Part shown: positions 16,901 to 24,725 of the stretch, one piece after another
Numbering within the stretch: the first letter of the stretch is position 1
Layout of the letters: the number at the start of each line of letters is the position of its first letter
From: Paroceanicella profunda
GTDB lineage: Bacteria > Pseudomonadota > Alphaproteobacteria > Rhodobacterales > Rhodobacteraceae
Reading direction: 5' to 3'
Length of the DNA: 64,000 bases
NCBI RefSeq assembly: GCF_005887635.2
Contig: NZ_CP040818.1
Location: 3,626,501 to 3,690,500 of the forward strand
The notes under the pieces: generated by a model
The model's database searches: none
Seen by the model: only the letters and a program-made list of their open reading frames with translations
What the model was told of the DNA's origin: nothing
Position numbers and translations under genes: made by a program

Positions 16901-18128
16901 TCACCGTCTCAAGCTGGGCGTCCGACAGCCGCGCGCAGATGTCCGCGGGCAGCATGGGCCGGTAGGACGGTTTTGGCGGTGCAACCGAGGCCATGGCAGC
17001 GGATTGCACCAGCCTGGTCGGGTGCGGCTCGGCGCCGGGGATGCGCAGCGATTGCAGTACATATTCCTCATAGATCGCATCGGACAGGCGAGCGCCTTCC
17101 GGTGGCGTCCAGTCCACGGTCTCGTAGGTTAGCTCGACGCCCTCCGGATCGGACGCCGGTGCTGCGACAGGTCGGGACGCTGTGGCGCGAGCGAGATACC
17201 CGCGCACGGTCTTCGGGGCAGCCGCCGGCATGGGAGAAGCGACCTTCGGCAGCGAGACCGGCAAGCGCGGCGGAAGCTGGCTTTCGATCCAGTCGAGCAG
17301 CGTGACAACGTCGGGTGCGGTTCCTGCCGAGACCGGGAAGACTGACGGATCGTCGGCGGGCAGCTTGTCGATCACCGTCAGCCGCGTGTCGATGCTGGTG
17401 CCATGCCTGGCGAAGACCGCTCCGTCGATGGCCGCGGTGAAGACCACGCGGCCGCGGTCCTGCAGGCGTATGAAGGCGTCGCGCCAGGCTGGTGATTCCG
17501 GTCCTAAGTTCGTCCCGGTGATCGTGACCAGCCGTCCGCCGGGAGCGAGCCGGGCCAGCGCCGAGGCGACATGACGATACGCAGCATCCGCCATCCGTCC
17601 CTGGACATTGGCCATGACCGAGAAAGGTGGGTTCATCAGAACCACGGACGGCATGGCGTCCGTGGTCAGATAGTCGTCGATCTGGGTGGCGTCGAACCGG
17701 GTGACGGGAAAGGCCGGAAAGAGGGGCGAGAGAAGATCGGCGCGGGTCTCGGCAAGCTCGTTGAGGATCAGCGAGCCGCCGGCAGCCTGTGCCAGGATCG
17801 CCATCAGGCCGGTGCCGGCCGAAGGCTCCAGCACCAAATCGGCCGGCGTGATCGCGGCCGCGGTCAGGGCGGCAAGGCCGAGAGGCAGAGGTGTGCTGAA
17901 CTGCTGGAAGCTCTGGCTTTCCTCTGAGCGGCGGGTCTGCGTCGGTAGTAACCCCGCGATCTTCGCCAGAGGACCGAGCCGGGACGCCGGGGAGGCGGCT
18001 TTGCGGAACAGCGCCTTTCCGTATTTGCGCAGGAACAGAACCGTGGCGACCTCGCAGGCCTCATAGGCGAGCTTCCAGTCCCAGGCGCCGGTGGCGTCGG
18101 ACGCGCCGAAGGTCCGCGGTATCGACAC
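13935..18128 (-). CDS. Strawberry notch-like methyltransferase-helicase, N-terminus lost to a frameshift
   Basis: A 1397-aa protein. An N-terminal Rossmann methyltransferase-like domain shows LEPSAGTGLMA (about residue 100) and NPPFSVMANVQGR (about 165). A SNF2-like helicase follows: Walker A GDRTGAGKGRQ, DESHAMQNA as motif II, SATG as motif III and QGLGRTNRTNQ as motif VI. Such proteins are backbone genes of large alphaproteobacterial conjugative elements, proposed to protect incoming DNA. The in-frame start is a GTG at 18128 without a good ribosome site; the expected start lies at 18234 in another frame. Confidence 0.88.
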   Translation of the reverse strand: MSIPRTFGASDATGAWDWKLAYEACEVATVLFLRKYGKALFRKAASPASRLGPLAKIAGLLPTQTRRSEESQSFQQFSTPLPLGLAALTAAAITPADLVLEPSAGTGLMAILAQAAGGSLILNELAETRADLLSPLFPAFPVTRFDATQIDDYLTTDAMPSVVLMNPPFSVMANVQGRMADAAYRHVASALARLAPGGRLVTITGTNLGPESPAWRDAFIRLQDRGRVVFTAAIDGAVFARHGTSIDTRLTVIDKLPADDPSVFPVSAGTAPDVVTLLDWIESQLPPRLPVSLPKVASPMPAAAPKTVRGYLARATASRPVAAPASDPEGVELTYETVDWTPPEGARLSDAIYEEYVLQSLRIPGAEPHPTRLVQSAAMASVAPPKPSYRPMLPADICARLSDAQLETVIYAGEAHADHLAGAWMVDEHLDNMSAAAEDAAGAVRFRRGFMLGDRTGAGKGRQSAGIILDNWLRGRRKAVWISKSDKLIEDAQRDWSALGMERLLVTPLLRFPQGATITLSEGILFTTYATLRSDERGEKVSRVKQIVEWLGWDFDGVIIFDESHAMQNAGGGKGDRGDIAASQQGRAGLRLQHALPDARVVYVSATGATTVHNLAYAQRLGLWGGEDFPFQTRAGFVEAIEAGGVAAMEVLARDLRSLGLYTARSLSYDGVEYELIEHQLTDEQRHIYDSYAAAFAVIHGNLDAAMEAANITGSEGTLNRQAKSAARSAFESTKQRFFGHLLTSMKTPTLIRSIDADLAAGHAAVIQIVSTGEALMERRLAEIPTEEWNDISVDVTPREYVGSYLQHSFPVQLYEPFTDSEGNLSSRPVFRDGQPVESREAVARRNEMLEQLGSLPPVPGALDQIVQRFGTDMVAEVTGRSRRIVRKGDGASARLAVENRAPSANLAETSAFMDDQKRILVFSDAGGTGRSYHADLSARNQRLRVHYLLEPGWKADAAIQGLGRTNRTNQAQPPQFRPIATDVKAEKRFLSTIARRLDTLGAITRGQRQTGGQGLFRPEDNLESAYARDALRQLYLAVVRSKVEGCSLERFESATGLKLMDANGIKDDLPPIATFLNRLLALTIELQGILFSAFEQLLQARIDGAIASGTYDMGLETLRAESFIVTVRQVIHTHSGTGAETRLLTLTERKRNQPVTLDAALAELDDPRARLLINERSGRAAVQIPTTSVMLDDGEIERRVRLIRPMEAMNIPVRVIGETHWIEAERADFATVWNAELAEVPEFTDSILHMVTGLLLPIWKRLPQDSSRVYRLQTDEGERIIGRRVSQAWATNASTSGVASCLTPDAAYAALNEGRTILDLAEGLQLRRVRVMGANRIELTGFTDTRRERLRAYGLFSEIISWKLRFFVPVGASGPEIIGKLLDRFPVERISERGAA

Positions 18129-18234
18129 GTTGACCGCGTTCGAGATGAGGAAGGATGAGATGGGCGGCGACCAGGATCGCGGGTGCGGCGCCGAGCGGCG
18201 TGACCGGATCGGTCACGGGAGACGAGATGTTCAT
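18129..18234 (-). pseudogene. Out-of-frame N-terminal segment of the helicase gene
   Basis: From the ATG at 18234 (GAGG upstream) the minus strand encodes MNISSPVTDPVTPLGAAPAI, then VAAHLILPHLERGQRVDTAD, the usual N-terminus of this family. The frame is off by one from the 1397-aa frame, which resumes at FGASDATGAWDW. Homologues have roughly ten residues between these blocks, so the junction looks like a small deletion. The 18,119-18,128 bases read ACCTTCGG-like sequence that could have mediated it. Confidence 0.6.
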
Positions 18235-18258
18235 GTCGGGGATCCTCGGAGAGCAGGA

Positions 18259-18310
18259 GGGACAAGCCCGGACAGCGCTCTCTCTCGACCACCCGGACTC
18301 AACCCGTCCC
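18259..18310 (-). repeat. Leader inverted-repeat family, copy A (helicase gene)
   Basis: This is the most diverged of four leaders. GGGAC at 18259-18263 pairs with GTCCC at 18306-18310, replacing the TGACGG/CCGTCA arms of the others, so pairing is kept while the bases differ. The CTCTCTCTC run and the CTCAACCCGTC segment, followed outside by CCTCTCTGACTCTGG, align with copies B-D. It starts 25 bases ahead of the ATG at 18234. Confidence 0.6.
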
Positions 18311-18346
18311 GGCCCCTCTCTGACTCTGGAAACGACGACATGAACA

Positions 18347-18376
18347 AAGCGCCCCGACCGGATGGTGGGGGCGCTT
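18347..18376 (-). terminator. Hairpin terminator after the 214-aa orphan gene
   Basis: AAGCGCCCC (18347-18355) and GGGGCGCTT (18368-18376) form a 9-bp perfect stem with a 12-base loop, starting 8 bases past the minus-strand stop at 18384 and followed on the transcript by TTGTTC. It should end the 20.4-18.4 kb transcript before the leader of the helicase gene. Confidence 0.6.
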
Positions 18377-18383
18377 GTCAGGA

Positions 18384-19028
18384 TCAGCCGAACCTGCGTC
18401 CGGCTTCGGTGAAGGTGTAACCGTTGGCGATGATGGCCTCATCGACGACCTCATCCGAGGACAGATAGTCGTATTCGCGCTCGAGCTGGCGGTAGAGCCA
18501 GCGGGCCAGATCGCGCAACGCCTCGATAACCACCTCCTCGGCGTCGGCGGTCAAGTCCTGCCAACTCGGACTGTCACGCTGGACCGAAATCGCCATGCAA
18601 TACTCATGGTAATAATGGCCGTGATGACGGACATCGGCGCGAAGCTGATAGAAATTACGCCGCTGGACCGTCTGCAGGGCGTCGGCGATGCGGTGCAGCT
18701 CGGTGCCCTGCGGCGCGTATTCTCTGATCCGGCGCGGCGCGCCCTTGCGATAGGCATAGAAGGTTTCGAAGCATGCGCCATCCCCCTGGCTCCAGAAGCC
18801 CCGGAACCAGATGGAGGGTTCCTGCTGTGTGCCGCCGCCCATCAACCCGACGGTTCGGGTCTTGAGGTTCAGCCCGAGGATTTCGGTGACGCGCTGGAAA
18901 TCCTCATAGACGGCATCGTACCAGTCATCGTCGAAGCCACCTTCGCGATACCAGGCACGGGCTTTGTCCCTGGCTGCATCGGAAAGCTCGTCGAGGCGAT
19001 AGACAGTGATCTCGATGTCCTCACTCAT
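18384..19028 (-). CDS. Conserved element protein of unknown function
   Basis: A 214-aa protein starting MSEDIEITVYRLDELSDAAR. It is rich in aromatic and charged residues (ARAWYREG, DDDWYDAVYEDF, SIWFRGFWSQGDG, YYHEYCMAI) with no membrane segment. Similar proteins on plasmids are sometimes labelled as antitoxins, but nothing here proves it. ATG at 19028 overlaps the next upstream gene's stop by 8 bases. Position between ArdC/ParB genes and the helicase marks it as backbone. Confidence 0.7.
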   Translation of the reverse strand: MSEDIEITVYRLDELSDAARDKARAWYREGGFDDDWYDAVYEDFQRVTEILGLNLKTRTVGLMGGGTQQEPSIWFRGFWSQGDGACFETFYAYRKGAPRRIREYAPQGTELHRIADALQTVQRRNFYQLRADVRHHGHYYHEYCMAISVQRDSPSWQDLTADAEEVVIEALRDLARWLYRQLEREYDYLSSDEVVDEAIIANGYTFTEAGRRFG

Positions 19029-19437
19029 AGGGATTGCCCCCCTCCAGAACAGTGGAAAGCCAGCCATCGGTATTGATCCAATCCACCGTCTCGCCGGTAG
19101 CAAGATCAAGGACATGCGCACCGCCGCCGAACCCGTCGATTCTCGGCCGAGAACAACTGTTTGCGTATTGAAGGCCCCATAGACCCGTCAGACCGAATTC
19201 GGTGGCGCAGCGTTTGACGAACTGGATGACATGCCCGGGATCGCCGGTGAGGTCATCACGCATCCAGAGCTGAGTGCCACCATGTTCTGGCTGGACGGAG
19301 AGCAGGAAGCCGTCCGATGGCGGATCTTCGGCGGCATTGTCATCCGCCAGTGCGTTGTAGAGATCGAGTGCGCGGGCAGCGTTTTCGGGGGTGCCCACGT
19401 CAAGCAGGCAAGAAAAGTGCGTGAAATAGTCGGCCAT
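19021..19437 (-). CDS. Hypothetical protein, 138 aa
   Basis: A soluble, acidic protein starting MADYFTHFSCLLDVGTPENA and ending GWLSTVLEGGNPYE. A central HVIQFVKRCATEFGLTGLWG is the most conserved-looking part. ATG at 19437 follows GGAGA. It overlaps the 214-aa gene by 8 bases, so the two are coupled. I do not recognise a family. A GGCCCGG/CCGGGCC hairpin (19459-19479) precedes it. Confidence 0.65.
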   Translation of the reverse strand: MADYFTHFSCLLDVGTPENAARALDLYNALADDNAAEDPPSDGFLLSVQPEHGGTQLWMRDDLTGDPGHVIQFVKRCATEFGLTGLWGLQYANSCSRPRIDGFGGGAHVLDLATGETVDWINTDGWLSTVLEGGNPYE

Positions 19438-19502
19438 GATGGTCTCCGGGCATGACATGGCCCGGCGTGACACCGGGCCGAATGGGATGGAAAGGGTGAA
19501 GC

Positions 19503-20051
19503 TCAGGCGGCCTGTGGCAGGCGGAGCAGATCGGCCGCGGTCTCGCGCCAGAAGGGATCGACCAACCGTGCCTCCAGCGCAGCGGCGCGGTAACGCAGCC
19601 GTATCGCATCCCCGGGCTCCGAGGCTCGGAATGCCATACCGCGCAGTCGGCTGGCCTCGGTTACAATCCTGCGTGCCTCGGCATCGGAGGCGACCGGCTG
19701 CTGCCAGAGGATAATGCCGGCGCGGATTTCGCCGGCGAGGACCACGCGCTGATCGCGGTCCTGAATGAGCATGATGCGCGGTTGGAAATACGGGAAGCTG
19801 TCCGGCCCCGTGCAAATATCATCGCGCGACACGCGCAAGGCTGCGGCCTCGATGGCCTCCTCAGCTGACGGGCATTCCCCAAGCGGGATCACGCGATCAA
19901 AGCTATTCGCCGCGTCACTGGCGTCATAGCTGGCGACGCCGAGGCAAGAGATGCGCAGCGGCAGCTTTTGCGACCGATACAGCGCGGGTAGAACATCGGC
20001 CGTCAGAATCTGGCCGATGGAACGGAAGGTTTCGGAACGGGCAAAGGTCAT
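19503..20051 (-). CDS. Hypothetical protein, 182 aa, with conserved leader
   Basis: A soluble protein starting MTFARSETFRSIGQIL, with ISCLGVASYDAS, a PYFQPRIMLIQDRDQ segment and an Ala/Arg-rich C-terminus. No family recognised. The ATG at 20051 has GGAG eight bases upstream, directly at the foot of leader copy B, so its translation may be controlled by that structure. It is the first gene of the minus-strand run toward 18384. Confidence 0.65.
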   Translation of the reverse strand: MTFARSETFRSIGQILTADVLPALYRSQKLPLRISCLGVASYDASDAANSFDRVIPLGECPSAEEAIEAAALRVSRDDICTGPDSFPYFQPRIMLIQDRDQRVVLAGEIRAGIILWQQPVASDAEARRIVTEASRLRGMAFRASEPGDAIRLRYRAAALEARLVDPFWRETAADLLRLPQAA

Positions 20052-20064
20052 CGGGATCACTCCA

Positions 20065-20108
20065 TGACGGGCGCGGGTGAGCCTCTCTCTCCGGCCCTCA
20101 ACCTGTCA
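20065..20108 (-). repeat. Leader inverted-repeat family, copy B
   Basis: A 44-base unit: TGACGGG at 20065-20071 faces CCTGTCA at 20102-20108 (one mismatch), enclosing GCGGGTGAG and CTCTCCGGC arms around a CCTCT loop. On the transcript the 3' arm ends one base before the GGAG of the 182-aa gene. The 20109-20140 flank ends in CCTCTCTGACC, shared with copy A. Confidence 0.7.
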
Positions 20109-20251
20109 CGGCCGAAAGGCCCGCACTCTTCCTCTCTGACCGGGCTTGTTCCCGGTTCCGCTGCCGACGATGGCGGACCATCGTGAGGCACTGAAGGCCC
20201 GAAGCGCGAGTCTCCGCGCTCGGGCCGTTTGGGGTGGGGCGCTTTCGCGCC

Positions 20252-20416
20252 TTACTCCCATGGATCCAGTTCCAGCTTCACCATGGCCTCATCGCCGTCG
20301 AACTCGTCGGCGGGCATGGCGCCGTGGGTTCCGTCCCCGGCCTGGAACACGACGATCACGAACATCAGAGTGGTGGCGAGGCTGGCGGCGAAGGCGGTGG
20401 CATCTGCATAGGACAT
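20252..20416 (-). CDS. Small single-span membrane protein, 54 aa
   Basis: MSYADATAFAASLATTLMFVIVVF gives one transmembrane helix (about residues 7-26), followed by an acidic tail EFDGDEAMVKLELDPWE. ATG at 20416 follows AGGAG. The acidic cytoplasmic or periplasmic tail and tiny size resemble small regulators of membrane complexes; no family is recognised. Downstream, paired GGCGCG/CGCGCC and GGCCCGA...TCGGGCC hairpins (about 20190-20245) probably end its transcript. Confidence 0.6.
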   Translation of the reverse strand: MSYADATAFAASLATTLMFVIVVFQAGDGTHGAMPADEFDGDEAMVKLELDPWE

Positions 20417-20831
20417 CGGGATTGGCTCCTGTCTCTGGAGGCGGGGGACCATCCCCCGCGCGACAGGCGCCCGACGTGTCTGACCGGATCTGCACTCACC
20501 CTCGGGCGTTCGGACGAGCTCCGAATCCCCGAGGGCGGCACGCGCGCGTAAGCCGACCCCTCCGGGGTTGAATGTCAAAGAGACGGATCAGACCAAGGTT
20601 AGCGAATGGAAGTGTGGGTGGTGTCTTGCATCCGACAGGCGCCGGATACCCGTTGCAGATGTTTCGCCCGGCTGGCCCTTGCCGCCACGTTGGCAGCAGG
20701 AATGTGTTCGAGGACGGGGGCAGACACCGATGCCGAACATGATGAGCGGTACTGTCGTGAAGCTGGAACCGGAGCCATACAGGCCGATGACGGGAAGACG
20801 GTGGCGGCTATCGTCAGACGTGAACGGGCCT
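20417..20831. other. Non-coding gap with two stable hairpins
   Basis: No supported gene. GCGGGGG/CCCCCGC (20441-20447, 20453-20459) lies just upstream of the 54-aa gene. A longer hairpin follows: CCCTCGGG (20499-20506) pairs with CCCGAGGG (20528-20535) and TTCGGA (20509-20514) with TCCGAA (20520-20525) inside it. They may form the 5' leader of the 54-aa gene or terminate transcription from the gene at 20832. An 86-codon minus-strand frame across 20588-20848 has no family features. Confidence 0.45.
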
Positions 20832-21137
20832 TCAGTCCCAGAGCCCATCGGCGATCTCGCGGGCGATCATCGCACGCGCGGTCATCATCACGTCGTCACC
20901 GCTGGTGTCGATATGACCGCAGAACCGGGCATGATCGCCGTTCGCGGTCCAATCGGCGTAGCGGCAATATGCGCAGGCTTCGAGACGAAAGGCGCGCATG
21001 TCGTCCGCCCAATGAGGTTTCGGCTCCACCACCACGGTGATGCCATCGCGGGTTTCCTCCCAGGGCAGCGTCCGTTCGGATGGCGGACTGGCGAGGTTCT
21101 CACGGAATATCTGGTCGATATCGATCGTTGCGGGCAT
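20832..21137 (-). CDS. Hypothetical protein, 101 aa, Cys/His-rich
   Basis: A soluble protein starting MPATIDIDQIFRENLASPP. A cluster CAYCRYADW, then HARFCGHIDT, gives three Cys and two His within 25 residues, a possible zinc site. It ends in MIAREIADGLWD. ATG at 21137 follows GGAG. Family unknown. It begins right after a strong terminator, so it needs its own promoter in the 21138-21202 interval or read-through. Confidence 0.62.
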   Translation of the reverse strand: MPATIDIDQIFRENLASPPSERTLPWEETRDGITVVVEPKPHWADDMRAFRLEACAYCRYADWTANGDHARFCGHIDTSGDDVMMTARAMIAREIADGLWD

Positions 21138-21152
21138 CAGGGTTCTCCAATG

Positions 21153-21178
21153 AAAAAGCCCGGTCACGAGGACCGGGC
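21153..21178 (-). terminator. Intrinsic terminator after the 73-aa gene
   Basis: GCCCGGTC (21158-21165) and GACCGGGC (21171-21178) form an 8-bp stem with a 5-base loop; on the minus transcript it is followed by five U residues (A-run at 21153-21157). It lies 25 bases past the stop at 21203, a textbook rho-independent terminator. Confidence 0.85.
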
Positions 21179-21202
21179 AAGTTGTGGAAACGGAAAGCGG
21201 GA

Positions 21203-21424
21203 TCAGTAGCCGAAGCGCCAGGACGGACATGCCTGTCCGTCATTGGCGTCGGTGACGGCCTGAGCAAGCAGGTCGCCGTCACCTTCGATCAGCGTGGGAT
21301 CGCGGATCGGGGTTTCGTCGATGACGACGACATCGGCGACGATGCCGTCCTCGACCTCGACATGTACAGGGACGAGATAGGAATAGACGATGCGCCGGTT
21401 CGGCGTTTCGGGCCTCAGGGTCAT
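21203..21424 (-). CDS. Hypothetical protein, 73 aa
   Basis: A short soluble protein, MTLRPETPNRRIVYSYLVPV then VEVEDGIVADVVVIDETPI, predicted mostly beta, ending CPSWRFGY. ATG at 21424 follows AGGAG at good spacing. It sits between two intrinsic terminators (21446-21476 and 21153-21178), so it is a single-gene transcript. No family recognised. Confidence 0.65.
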   Translation of the reverse strand: MTLRPETPNRRIVYSYLVPVHVEVEDGIVADVVVIDETPIRDPTLIEGDGDLLAQAVTDANDGQACPSWRFGY

Positions 21425-21445
21425 GTTGGGCTCCTGAAATTGAGG

Positions 21446-21476
21446 AAAAAGTGCGGGGCGCCCATAGCCGCCCCGC
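21446..21476 (-). terminator. Intrinsic terminator after parB
   Basis: GCGGGGCG (21453-21460) and CGCCCCGC (21469-21476) form an 8-bp stem with an 8-base loop, followed on the minus transcript by ACUUUUU (A-run 21446-21450). It lies 8 bases past the ParB stop. Confidence 0.85.
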
Positions 21477-21483
21477 GTGAGGA

Positions 21484-23613
21484 TCATTCCGCGGCGACCA
21501 TGCTCTGCGGGTCTTCGTCCCCGGCGGCTTCGTCCTCTTCGCCGTCTCCGGCGAGGAACTCGGGCAGATCGTTGGCCTCGGCGTCGATCCCGGCATCCGC
21601 ATCGACCTCGGCATCGGGATCCACCATGCGCAGCGGCTCCGGAAGCCAGTCGGTTTCGGCCAGAAGGCGCTCGGCCTCCTTCGCCATGTCGCTCTTCTTC
21701 AGATGGTCGATGAGCTGGGCGGCCCGCTCGCCTGCGCCCTCGCGCACTGCCTCGATGATCCGCGGCTTGGTCACGCGCCCGAGATAGTTGCCGACGGTCG
21801 GCCGCCACCCCACGGCCACCATGTCTAAGCCTGTCGCCTGCGCCAGCCGGTCGGCCTGGGACAGGCGCACGTCGAGCCCATGCTGGCTGACGCCCATACC
21901 GCCATAGGGGTTGGGCTTCTCGTGCAAGGCATTGACGCCGAAGCTGACGCAATGGGCGAGCAACTCCATCCGGGTGTCGTCGTCCTGATCGGCCAGCCAG
22001 TCCCAGAGCGCCGCATCGTCAGCCGGGATGTGATCCCCCCAGCGTTCATGCCGATCCTGGATGGACTTCGCCGAAGCGCTTTCACCCAGGTCGTCGGCTT
22101 GCGCCGGGAAATGAACTTCCCGGACATGGGCCTCGAGGCACCCCCTGGTGGAATGCGGCAGGAAGCAATCGGTGACCAGCCGATGCAGCAGCGCCGTCAT
22201 AGCCACATGCGGGTTGGTCGCCACGGCATCGCGGAGCGCCAGCGTGCGATGCGCGGTGAGCTCGCTGACCAGGCGGTCCGGCAGAGGCCGGATGGTTTCG
22301 ACGTCCTCGTCCTCTTCGGATTCGGCCGCCGTGCCGCCCACGGTGATGACAGCGCGCTGGACGCCGCCGGGCTCGCCGCCTTCGGGAGATGCACCATCGG
22401 CGTCATCGCCCTCGGGACCTTCCGCCGCCTCGTCTTCGGGACGGACATAGCCGCGCTCGACGGCGAGCTGGCCGTCATGGCGGATGCTGACGAAGACACC
22501 GGCGCGGGCCATCTGATCGGCGTCGTAGCGCATCGGTCGGGTCTCGAAGGCTTCCAGCGCCTCTTCGATCTCGCCGAGCCGCGCATCCACCTCGTCGGGC
22601 AGTTCGTCGGCCTCGGCATATTGCGCCTCCAACGCGTCGAACTCGTCGCGGAGCTTTTCGCGCTCGGCACGCTCCTGGTCGGTCAGGTCGATGGTGGTGC
22701 CGGCCAGACGGCGCATGCCACTGGTATGGCCATAGGGAAAATCGGCCGCGACCTCGATCCACTTCCAGCCCTCGGCGGCGATGGTTTCGGCCTCGGCCTT
22801 CAGCTTCTCGCCCGCCAGCTGGTCGAGCAGCACCGGGTCCTGGAGCCAGCCGCCATCGTCCTGCTGGAAGAGATCGCGTAGCACATAGCCGCCCGCCGCC
22901 TCGTAAGCCTCGATGCCGACGAAGAGTGACCGCTTGTCGGAGGCGCGCACCGTGGTCTCGGTCAGCATGCGCCGGATCGTGTAAGGCTCCTTCTGCCAGC
23001 CATCCTTGATCGCCTCCCAGACCTGTTCCTGCCGGGCCTGGTCGTCGGAGATTGTAAAGGCCATGAGCTGTTCCAGCGTCATGCCGTCCTCGGCATAGGT
23101 CTCGAGCAGCGCCGGCGAGACCGAGACCAGGCGCAGACGCTGCTTCACCACTTTGGCGTCGACAAAAAAGGCGGCGGCGATTTCCTCCTCGCTCATGCCC
23201 TTCTCACGAAGGACCTGGAAGGCGCGAAACTGATCGAGCGGATGCAGCGGGGCGCGCTCGATGTTCTCGGCCAGCGACACCTCGTCGATCAGGATGTCGT
23301 CTCCGGCCTCCGAGACGATACAGGGCACCGGCGTGGTCTTGTTGAGGCGCTTCTGCTTGACCAGCAGTTCCAGCGCCCGGTAACGGCGCCCGCCAGCCGG
23401 CACCTCGAAGAGGCCGGTCTCCTTGCCTTCCGAGTCGAGTTCGGGGCGGACATGCAGGGACTGGATCAGCCCTCGGCGGGCAATGGACTCGGCCAGTTCC
23501 TCGACCGAGATGCCGGCCTTCACGCGACGGACGTTGGACTGGCTGAGCACCAGCTTGTTGAAGGGGATGTCGCGCGAGGACGACAGGGTGATCTTCTGAG
23601 TGGCAGTGGCCAT
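21484..23613 (-). CDS. ParB/RepB/Spo0J-family protein, large form
   Basis: A 709-aa protein. The ParB nuclease-like domain spans about residues 15-120 with SQSNVRR, GLIQSLHVRP, VPAGGRRYRALE and ENIERAPLHPLDQF, followed by a KorB-type HTH (MSEEEIAAAF). The rest is a long acidic region with coiled-coil character around EKLRDEFDALEAQYAEADEL. Solo large ParB proteins without ParA are typical of this backbone and may act on DNA processing or CTP-dependent clamping. The ATG at 23613 follows GGAG at the foot of leader copy C. Confidence 0.9.
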   Translation of the reverse strand: MATATQKITLSSSRDIPFNKLVLSQSNVRRVKAGISVEELAESIARRGLIQSLHVRPELDSEGKETGLFEVPAGGRRYRALELLVKQKRLNKTTPVPCIVSEAGDDILIDEVSLAENIERAPLHPLDQFRAFQVLREKGMSEEEIAAAFFVDAKVVKQRLRLVSVSPALLETYAEDGMTLEQLMAFTISDDQARQEQVWEAIKDGWQKEPYTIRRMLTETTVRASDKRSLFVGIEAYEAAGGYVLRDLFQQDDGGWLQDPVLLDQLAGEKLKAEAETIAAEGWKWIEVAADFPYGHTSGMRRLAGTTIDLTDQERAEREKLRDEFDALEAQYAEADELPDEVDARLGEIEEALEAFETRPMRYDADQMARAGVFVSIRHDGQLAVERGYVRPEDEAAEGPEGDDADGASPEGGEPGGVQRAVITVGGTAAESEEDEDVETIRPLPDRLVSELTAHRTLALRDAVATNPHVAMTALLHRLVTDCFLPHSTRGCLEAHVREVHFPAQADDLGESASAKSIQDRHERWGDHIPADDAALWDWLADQDDDTRMELLAHCVSFGVNALHEKPNPYGGMGVSQHGLDVRLSQADRLAQATGLDMVAVGWRPTVGNYLGRVTKPRIIEAVREGAGERAAQLIDHLKKSDMAKEAERLLAETDWLPEPLRMVDPDAEVDADAGIDAEANDLPEFLAGDGEEDEAAGDEDPQSMVAAE

Positions 23614-23626
23614 GTCAGGGTCTCCA

Positions 23627-23670
23627 TGACGGACGCCGGAGAGCCTCTCTCTCCGGCAACCAGCCCGTCA
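23627..23670 (-). repeat. Leader inverted-repeat family, copy C (parB gene)
   Basis: The most perfect copy, 44 bases. TGACGG (23627-23632) pairs with CCGTCA (23665-23670), and inside it GCCGGAGAG (23635-23643) pairs with CTCTCCGGC (23649-23657) around CCTCT. On the transcript the structure ends one base before GGAG, and the ATG follows 8 bases later. Confidence 0.75.
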
Positions 23671-23730
23671 CGAAACTCCCCTCACTCCTTTCCCTCTCAT
23701 GGCCGGCGCTCGGCGCAACGCGCGTTCCCA

Positions 23731-24219
23731 TCAAAGCTCGCCGCGGGCGCGCAGACTGGTCTCCCGGCCAGCCCCGGTGATGATGTGATCGTGCAGCACT
23801 ACCCCCAGAGACGCACAGGCGTTCCCGATTTCTTTCGTCATTGCGAGGTCGGCGGCCGAGGGCTCGGGATCACCGGCCGGATGATTGTGGACGATGATCA
23901 GCGCCGAGGCATTGAGCGCCAGGCAGCGCCGCAGCACCTCCCGAGGATAGACCGGGACGTGATCGATGGTGCCGATGGCGAGGCACTCGTCTGAGATCAG
24001 CCGGTTCCTCCGGTCGAGATAGAGGGCATGGAAGCGCTCCACATCGCCCCTGATGGTGAGGGCACAATAATCGAGCACCGATTGCCAGGACGACAGGACA
24101 GGGTTTTGATTGAGGTGGCGCAGCAGGATCTGCCGGGCCTCGTAGACCACGGCTTGCTCTTGGGCGGAGAACCGCAGCGGCTGCGGTTCGATGGCGGGTG
24201 TTCTCGTGTTTCGTGTCAT
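23731..24219 (-). CDS. radC: RadC-family JAB-domain protein
   Basis: A 162-aa protein that is essentially the RadC/JAB domain. The JAMM metal motif HNHPAGDPEPSAAD is complete, preceded by SDECLAIGTIDHVPVYPREV. RadC-like JAMM proteins are widespread on conjugative elements and phages; biochemical role unproven, suspected in DNA repair or anti-restriction. ATG at 24219 follows GGAGA; the sequence before it (24228-24275) looks like a degraded copy of the leader family. Confidence 0.88.
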   Translation of the reverse strand: MTRNTRTPAIEPQPLRFSAQEQAVVYEARQILLRHLNQNPVLSSWQSVLDYCALTIRGDVERFHALYLDRRNRLISDECLAIGTIDHVPVYPREVLRRCLALNASALIIVHNHPAGDPEPSAADLAMTKEIGNACASLGVVLHDHIITGAGRETSLRARGEL

Positions 24220-24329
24220 GGTGCTGTTCTCCGACGGGCAGCCGGCCGGGCGCCGAACTTTCACCGCGTCACGAGGAGAAGCGCCGCCCTCTTCCTTCGA
24301 AGAGCGCGGCGTGGAAGCTGCAGAACCCC

Positions 24330-24725
24330 TCAGGAACGGGGGGACTCCGTGTCGAGGCGTGTCCCGCCTGGCAGGCGGCCCGAGCGATAAAGCAGGCGCT
24401 CGGCATCGCGAATGCTGCCGGTCTCGCGGGCGGTCTCGGCCCAGACCGAGATCGGGAAGTCCCCCGTGAATAGCAGATCCCGCTCGATGCCCATGCCGAA
24501 GGGCAGCCGAATGGAACGCAGTTCGTTGAGGCTCCATGAGCCAAGTTCGGGGTAGCCGATGTCGGCCAGGCCAAACATGATGTCGCCGTCCTCATCGAGC
24601 TCGGTCGCGAGCCAGACACCGGCGCCAAAGGGATTGAAGAACTTCACGACCGGGATGTGATCCTGATCGCGATCGCGGCCATTCGCCAGCAAACGGTTAC
24701 GCTGTGTGCCGGTCAGGAGGATCAT
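24330..24725 (-). CDS. DUF2958 domain protein
   Basis: A 131-aa protein with the DUF2958 pattern: an LLTGTQRNRLLANG start, PVVKFFNPFGAGVWLATELD and FGLADIGYPELGSWSL, then ERDLLF. Its function is unknown but it accompanies ArdC on many elements. Its ATG overlaps the ArdC stop by 4 bases (24722-24725), so it is co-translated with the anti-restriction protein and may share its job. Confidence 0.9.
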   Translation of the reverse strand: MILLTGTQRNRLLANGRDRDQDHIPVVKFFNPFGAGVWLATELDEDGDIMFGLADIGYPELGSWSLNELRSIRLPFGMGIERDLLFTGDFPISVWAETARETGSIRDAERLLYRSGRLPGGTRLDTESPRS

